Source: Prorocentrum cordatum (lineage: Eukaryota; Sar; Dinophyceae; Prorocentrales; Prorocentraceae). From it: a DNA stretch of 64,000 bases. Where the stretch lies: contig CAUYUJ010000891.1 of the NCBI GenBank assembly GCA_963575745.1, positions 1 through 64,000 of the forward strand, given 5' to 3'. The notes below the pieces were generated by a model. The model saw only the letters and a program-made list of their open reading frames with translations. It did not search any database and had not been told where the DNA came from. Both the position numbers and the translations under genes were made by a program. Of this stretch, positions 58,848 through 64,000 are shown in pieces (position 1 is the stretch's first letter; each line of letters starts with the position of its first letter).

Positions 58848-59035
58848 GCATCGCTGGTGCACCGGCGATGCATCGGCGGTGCGGCTCGATGTGGGCCCCA
58901 ATGGTTTCCACGCCGACGTCGCCGATGCATCGCCGACGTCGCCAGTGCATGGCCGATGCATCGCCGATGCATCGGCCATGCATCGCCGATGTATCGGCGA
59001 TGCGGCGAGATCTTTCGACCCCATCTACTCTGCGC
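58848..59035. mobile_element. GATGCATCG palindromic element, copy 4
   Basis: GGCTCGTGCCGCATCGCTGG to GATGCGGCGAGATCTTTCGA, directly followed by copy 5. Extra GATGCATCG units have expanded the right arm. Confidence 0.8.
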
Positions 59036-59040
59036 CTCCT

Positions 59041-59253
59041 AGATGGGGTCCGAGTAGATGGCGTCGGAGGATCGCGCCGCATCGCCGATGCATCGCCGAT
59101 GCGTCTCGATGTAGGGACCGATTTGCTTCGCGTCGACGTCGCCGATGCATTGCCGATGTCGACGTTGCATCGCCGGTGCATCGCCGATACATCGCCGATG
59201 CATCGGCGATGCGGCGCGATCCTCCGACCCCATCAACTCCGACCCCATCTAGG
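59041..59253. mobile_element. GATGCATCG palindromic element, copy 5 (best copy)
   Basis: Terminal inverted repeats of about 55 bp: left AGATGGGGTCCGAGTAGATG then GCGTCGGAGGATCGCGCCGC, mirrored at the right by GCGGCGCGATCCTCCGACCC then CATCAACTCCGACCCCATCT. The centre is the family core with CGCGTCGACGTCGCCGATGC. Confidence 0.8.
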
Positions 59254-60080
59254 AGGCCTCTTATCTACTCGGGCCGCATCCAGGAGGTCTCTAGCATCGG
59301 GGGTCACCACGTGGTTCGTGCAATCGTTGGTGCTGGACCCTGCTGGATGCGGGCAGAATGCGCTGCATGTGGCATCGCTGGTCCGTGAGAGAGGCCACGC
59401 GCCGTGAGCCACAGGATGAACCAGGGCACATTTTTGTTGGCAACCTCATGACGAAAAGACACCCTCTGCCCAGAGCCAGCTCTCATCCCCCACCCGAGGC
59501 GCCGCCCTCCTTCCGCGTCGGTGAGCACAAGCAGCATCCACGCCGCGCCGCCCCAGGGAACAGCCACCAGCTCGCACTGCTGCTTCGACGAAGCGCCAGG
59601 CCCCTGGGCAACAAGACGAAGCAGTGCTGCGCGGACGGGCTCCAGGCGGCGGCGTGTCGCGTGGACGCTCCCGTGCCCTCCCGCCGGCTCGCCCCTCTCG
59701 GCGTTCCCGCCCGCCCCCTCCCCGCGCCCCTCCGCGCCCCTGCTGCCGACGGCGCTGATGCCGACGCCGCCGACGGCGCCGACGACGGCGCCGAGAACGA
59801 CGCCGACGACGGCGGCGCGAAAAAAAAACAAGACGCACCACGACCAGAGCCCCAGACCGCCTCTCTCTCTGATCCATCTCTGGAGCCATGTGGATCCGAG
59901 AGAGCTCCGAGGCCCGAAGCTGGGGGGAGGGCGCCCAGCGTGCCCAAAGCTGGAGCGCCCAGATCTCCGGGGACGGCGGTCCCAGTCACCCTCGGCCCCA
60001 GACGGACGCCCAGAGTTCAGGGGACGACGACGCCCGATCCGCGGCCCCAGAGGTTCCGACCCCCTGTCCTGAGGGTCGTT
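59254..60080. other. Unassigned sequence
   Basis: Contains a GCC/GAC-rich stretch (59740-59820) and an A run at 59820. A long plus frame crosses it with no recognisable domain. Confidence 0.4.
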
Positions 60081-60235
60081 TTAAGTTGGGCCCGTCCCTG
60101 TACAGGAGGAATATTCAAACATAGTCAAAAAATAGTCGGGCTTTTTTTGGAGTATGGTTTGACCATTTTGGAATATTTTTTGAGTACTTTTGTTTTTCGT
60201 CGCAACCCCCATATAGGGGGACACGCCCGACTTAA
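60081..60235. mobile_element. MITE flanked by TTAA, piggyBac-type, 155 bp
   Basis: TTAA at 60081-60084 and 60232-60235 bracket terminal inverted repeats: GTTGGGCCCGTCCC at the left against GTCGGGCGTGTCCC (complement of the right end). The interior is AT-rich and non-coding. TTAA is the target site duplicated by piggyBac elements. Confidence 0.7.
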
Positions 60236-60344
60236 GGGTAGTTGTTCGTCCCAGAGGCGCTTTTGAGGAAGCAGTCCCCAGAGGCAGAAATCTACGACAA
60301 ATCGTCGAGATCAGCTACAAACATGTTCTCGGATACCTGGGGGG

Positions 60345-60700
60345 ACGACGACGGCGTGACGGCGACCGAGGCGCCGATGGGGACCGCGGCGCCCACGGCG
60401 ACACCGACGACGACGAAGATGACGACGCCGACGACGATGACGACGCCGACGACGATGACGCCGACGATGCCGACGCCGACGCCGACGACGACGTCGACGC
60501 CGCCGACGGCGTCGCCGACTTCGACATGGACGGCGCCGACGGCGACCGACGGCGGCGACGTTGACGGCGCCGACGGCTATCGCGGACGGCAACGTTGGTG
60601 GCGCCGTCGACGCCGACGGCGACGAAGCCGACGGCGAACTACGTCGACGTGGACGGCGCCAGCGGTGACGACGACGGCCACGTGGACGGCGCCGAGATGA
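60345..60700. repeat. (GAC/GCC)n region
   Basis: GACGACGCCGACGACGATGA-type triplet repeat over about 350 bp with interruptions. Confidence 0.9.
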
Positions 60701-60714
60701 CGGCGACCGTCGCC

Positions 60715-60960
60715 AGCGACGCCTTGGAAGCCCCCTGGGAGGCCGCGGCGTCGCTGCCGGAGCCCGCGCCGCAGTCGGCCCGCCGCCGCGCCGCCTCGAG
60801 CCCGCGGCGGGGCACGCCGCGCGAGGCGGCCACCGCGCGGCCGCCAGGGGATTTGCCCACGGCCGGCCCGCATCGTGGCCCCCGCGTGGCCCCGTGGAGG
60901 GCTTCGTCGCGGCCGATCGCGGAGCCTCCCGGGCGGGGCCACGTCGGGGCCTCCCAGCTC
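60715..60960 (+). other. GC-rich island, possible exon
   Basis: A plus frame reads DALEAPWEAAASLPEPAPQS and on with an Arg/Pro/Ala-rich part, high third-position GC. It sits between a triplet tract and an introner-like repeat. No family recognised. Confidence 0.25.
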
Positions 60961-60986
60961 TCGAGGCGAGGCCAGCCGTCACGCAG

Positions 60987-61306
60987 CCTCGGGATTTCTT
61001 GGCGTTGCCCTTGTCTCCGCACCGGGCGTTCTCGCCCTGGTCTCGGGCCTCGGGCCCCTTCACAGATCGATCCGGCTCGAGAAATGACCCAGAACGATGG
61101 GCACCTCCTCCTCCTCCTCCTTGTCCCTCCTCCTCCTCCTCCTCCTCCTCCTCCTCCTCCTCTCCTCCTCCTCCTCCTCCTCCCTCCTCCCTCCTCCCTC
61201 CTCCCTCCTCCCTCCTCCCTCCTCCCTCCTCCCTCCTCCCTGTCTGGAGTTCTGGTCGTCCTCTTACACGATGTCGCAGCTTCTTCGCAGCGTCGGATGT
61301 CGGAGC
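60987..61306 (+). repeat. Introner-like repeat family, copy 8, with TCC tract inside
   Basis: CCTCGGGATTTCTTGGCGTT, CGGGCGTTCTCGCCC, CAGATCGATCCGGCTCGAGA and ATGACCCAGAACGATGGG, then (TCC)n at 61100-61245, then TCTTACACGATGTCGCAGCT and GCGTCGGATGTCGGAG. The microsatellite grew inside the repeat. Confidence 0.75.
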
Positions 61307-61398
61307 AGGCGGCCCCACAAAGGGCGAGGAGCGGGGGGACGGGCAGCGGTTCAGCGGTGCCTGTCCCCAGAGGCTTCCTGGATGGGGCCAGGGTGTAG

Positions 61399-61560
61399 AG
61401 GTGGGTCGGAGGATCGCCCCACGTCGGCGATGCGGCTTGATGCGTAGCCCGACCTGGCCCGCGTCGACGTCGCCGATTCCTCGCCGCCGTCGCCGATGCA
61501 TCGTCGTTGCATCGCAGTGCTCCGAGCCCATCTGCTCGGGCCCAATTCGGGAGGCCTTTT
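61399..61560. mobile_element. GATGCATCG palindromic element, copy 6 (diverged)
   Basis: GGTCGGAGGATCGCCCCACG at the left, CGCGTCGACGTCGCCGATTC in the centre, GATGCATCGTCGTTGCATCG at the right. Confidence 0.65.
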
Positions 61561-62135
61561 GTACAGGCGGGCCAAGGTGAAAAGGCCGAGGTCGGATCGG
61601 GGAGGGTGCCCTGATGTTCTTCGTGTTTGCTGGATATCCCCCTTCTGCCACAAGGGTGCCCAGAGATCCGACGTCTCGATGCTCACAACACGCCCCCCAC
61701 CCGGAAGTCCCGTCCCTCTCCTATAGGGGCCAACCTCTCTTCCCCAGAGCTCTTCTTGGGCGGCCTCGGGGCCTGGCGAGGGCCCCCAGGGGCAGCACCT
61801 CGAAAAGTGGCACATTGATCGATTCAATGCGTTGGATGTCTGGGTGTCACTTCTTCTCGTACGCATGTTCGGGACGAGCGAGAGAGGGGGATAGGGAAAG
61901 GGGGGGTTACGAAATCTGCTGCATGCAGCTGGTTTCGGCCCCGCCGCTGGGCCCATTCCTCGATACATGGGCGCCTGGAGGCGCCGGGAAAATCAGCTAC
62001 GAGAGCTGATTCTCAAACCCCCCCTTTGCTATCCCACCCTTTCGCCCGGCCCGATGTGTCCGCCGTAGAGTAGCAGCACTCGTGCCGCGCAGTGCCGCCG
62101 GACCGCCCAATCGGCCAGCCCACCACGGGCATGCC
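61561..62135. other. Unassigned sequence
   Basis: Mixed DNA. No gene or repeat recognised. Confidence 0.4.
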
Positions 62136-62139
62136 GTGC

Positions 62140-62405
62140 GCCAGGAGGAGGAGAAGGAGCAGGAGCGAGGAGGAAGAGGAAGAGGAGACAAGAGGAGCGA
62201 GGAAGGGAGGAGGGAGTAACAGAAGAGAGGAGGGGGGAGTGAGGAAGGAGGAGGACAAGGCGGGAGGAAAAAGAGGAGGAGGAGGAGGAGGAGGAGGAGG
62301 AGGAGGAGGAGGAGGAGGAGGGAGGACGAGAAGGAGGAGGAGGAGGAGGAGGAGGAGGAGGAGGAGGGGAGGAGGAGGAGGTGGAGGAGGAGGAGGAGGA
62401 GCAGG
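62140..62405. repeat. (GGA)n tract
   Basis: About 260 bp, degenerate at the left and nearly pure from 62275. Confidence 0.95.
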
Positions 62406-62409
62406 GCAA

Positions 62410-62515
62410 CGACGGTGACGACGAGAAAGCCGACGCTGACGTTGACGACGGCGACGACGACGGCGACGACGACGACGACGGCGACGACCACGACGACGTC
62501 GACGACGACGTCCAC
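62410..62515. repeat. (GAC)n tract
   Basis: GACGACGGCGACGACGACGA-type triplets following the GGA tract. Confidence 0.9.
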
Positions 62516-62760
62516 GTCCTCGGGCCTCCGCGGAGGCGCCCGCGGTGGTGCAGCCCGAGCTGGGGCGCCAGAGGGACGAGGCCCTCCCCGGCCCCCGCGC
62601 CGTGGGTGGACCAGCTGCTGCTCCGCGCCCTCGGCCGCTCGGTCCCTCGCTCGCCCGCCTCTCGGCTCCCCCCCTCTCGTGCCGCTCCTCCCGCTCGTCC
62701 CGCTCTCCGCGGCCCCGCCGGCGGCCGCAGGCCGCCCACGTCTCCTTGGACCCCCCCTTG
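62516..62760. other. GC-rich island, possible exon
   Basis: Non-repeat, open in two plus frames (for example VVQPELGRQRDEALPGPRAV and VDQLLLRALGRSVPRSPA). No family recognised. Confidence 0.2.
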
Positions 62761-62792
62761 CCCGCGAGCATCCGCGGGGCTGGGCGATCAAG

Positions 62793-62955
62793 TCAGGAGG
62801 GGAAAAAACACAGACACAATGATTCGTCGACTCCCAGAAAATATGCAAAACTATGGGAAGGGGGGGGGGAAGACAAGACCCAGAAAATATAGGAAACTAT
62901 GGGGAATAGTTTTATTTGTGGGTATTTATTTGTGTGTGTCCCAGTTCCCCTTCAT
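62793..62955 (+). repeat. Dispersed ~165-bp repeat, copy 3 of 3
   Basis: GTCAGGAGGGGAAAAAACAC, CAGACACAATGATTCGTCGA, CCCAGAAAATATG and TTATTTGTGGGTATTTATTT, ending GTCCCAGTTCCCCTTCA. Closest to the copy at 43018. Confidence 0.85.
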
Positions 62956-63169
62956 CAAGGGCATCGGCGCTTCGGCGCGAACTCGTCCGCACCACCGGGT
63001 CACGGATCGAAGAGGACCAGTGCAAACCCAAGATTCACCAGCGATGTTGCAGTAAACCCTCCCTCCAACTTCCCTCTTCATGGGTCCTACAAGGATTCAT
63101 TGCGAAGGCCTTACGCCGACTCTGGAGGGGGCACGACGACTCTGACGTGGGTCAGAGTCCTCAGGCCTG

Positions 63170-63600
63170 CTTCTTTTGGTCTCTTCGGAGCGCTCTCGGG
63201 GGCCTCTGGGGAGCAGTTGGGGAGCCTCGTGGGAGGCACTTGGAGGCCTCTCGGGAGCCTCGGCCTTTCGGGGCTCCCTGGGGGCCACCTTGGGGGCCTC
63301 TTGGGCCGTCTTGGGGCGCTCTTGGATGCCTCTTGGGCTGTCTTGGAGCGTCGGGAAGCCGAAAAGGCGAGAACGCCAAACCTGTCCAAAAGCCTCAGGG
63401 AAATCAAGAAAGTTTGCCTCGTGGGACCCTCGTGGGAGTGCTCTTGGAGGCCTCTTAGAGCGTCTTAGAATCCTCTTGGGCTGTCTTGAGGCTGTCTTTG
63501 GCGTCTTGGACCGATCATTCGGCGATTCTTGGACAGTCTTGGAGTTTCTTTGGGCAATCTTGGCCCGTCTTGGGGCTTCTGGGGCCTCGGGACGCGCCAG
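63170..63600 (+). repeat. CTTGGGG-type repeat block 8, two higher-order copies
   Basis: Units to 63340, conserved tail TTGGAGCGTCGGGAAGCCGA (63340-63362) and AAAGGCGAGAACGCCAAA, then a link, then TTTGCCTCGTGGGACCCTCG at 63413 and further units. Confidence 0.9.
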
Positions 63601-63647
63601 GGGGATGGTATTCCACTACCCCGCCCCCACGGAGACCACCCCAGGCA

Positions 63648-63912
63648 CGAAAGGGATCACAGGCAAGGGCCTCCTTTAATTTCCGTGTTCCTTCTTTCTT
63701 TGGGACTGACGGCGACGACGACGACAACGACGATGACGACGACATTGACGACGATGGCGACGAGGACAATGACGACTACGACGACGATGACGACGACGAC
63801 GACGACGTCGGCGACGACGACGACGACGACGACGAGGATGAGGACGAGGACGAGGGCGACGACGAACACGCAAAAGCGTCTCACACACGCCAAGGGGTCG
63901 GCGGATTTCATT
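63648..63912 (+). repeat. GAC-triplet repeat family, copy 3 (complete)
   Basis: AAGGGATCACAGGCAAGGGC lead, CTTTGGGACTGACGGCGACG, long (GAC)n, then GCGTCTCACACACGCCAAGG and GTCGGCGGATTTCAT. It directly follows a CTTGGGG block, as copy 2 does, so the two may be parts of one larger element. Confidence 0.85.
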
Positions 63913-64000
63913 AAGGGAAGTGCCCCGTTGGAGGACAGCTGCCTGGCACCGTGGCACAGCCACGTTCGCCCGTTGAGCCGTGCCACAGCACCATTCCTGG

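Overview
The window looks like nuclear DNA of a dinoflagellate or a close relative (inference). It is GC-rich and very gene-poor, and most of it is microsatellite and dispersed repeat. The one split gene I can follow needs a GC-AG intron. The main coding unit is a large, partly decayed Ty1/copia-type retroelement. I see no rRNA, tRNA or CRISPR array, and nothing bacterial.

Layout. 1-13165: triplet tracts (TCC/GGA), a pentanucleotide satellite (2998-3745), a 47-bp minisatellite (8395-9182) and blocks of CTTGGGG-type repeat. 13171-30077: the copia-like element, flanked by a short duplicated string (GGAGC). In order it holds a 5' terminal repeat, a primer-binding site, a gag-like frame with two membrane segments and a CCHC knuckle, a spacer, a Tpt1/KptA-like RNA 2'-phosphotransferase domain split by a 231-bp poly-T tract, a RING-H2 finger, an aspartic protease, two methyltransferase-like domains, an integrase, a reverse transcriptase/RNase H and a 3' terminal repeat. 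Frames change at several joints, so this copy is probably not intact. 30078-36112: more CTTGGGG repeat, a fragment of non-LTR reverse transcriptase, and a large foldback element with 27-bp subrepeats. 36349-38470: three copies of a ~430-bp repeat, each edged by TCC tracts. 38456-51345: triplet tracts, small hairpin (MITE-like) elements and tandem repeats. 51461-55160: a glutathione S-transferase gene on the plus strand, split over at least three exons. 55160-64000: repeat families and GC-rich islands that may be exons of unknown genes.

Two features tie the window together. First, the copia element is peppered with 14-nt hairpins (stem GCGGG/CCCGC, four-base loop usually G..A). Their stems covary and they are read in all three frames, which points to selection on DNA or RNA rather than on protein. 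Second, one dispersed repeat family (eight copies) begins near GTAYCC and ends near TCTCGGAG. Intron 2 of the glutathione S-transferase gene starts and ends with the two halves of this repeat, as expected if the repeat is an introner-like element that carries its own splice sites.
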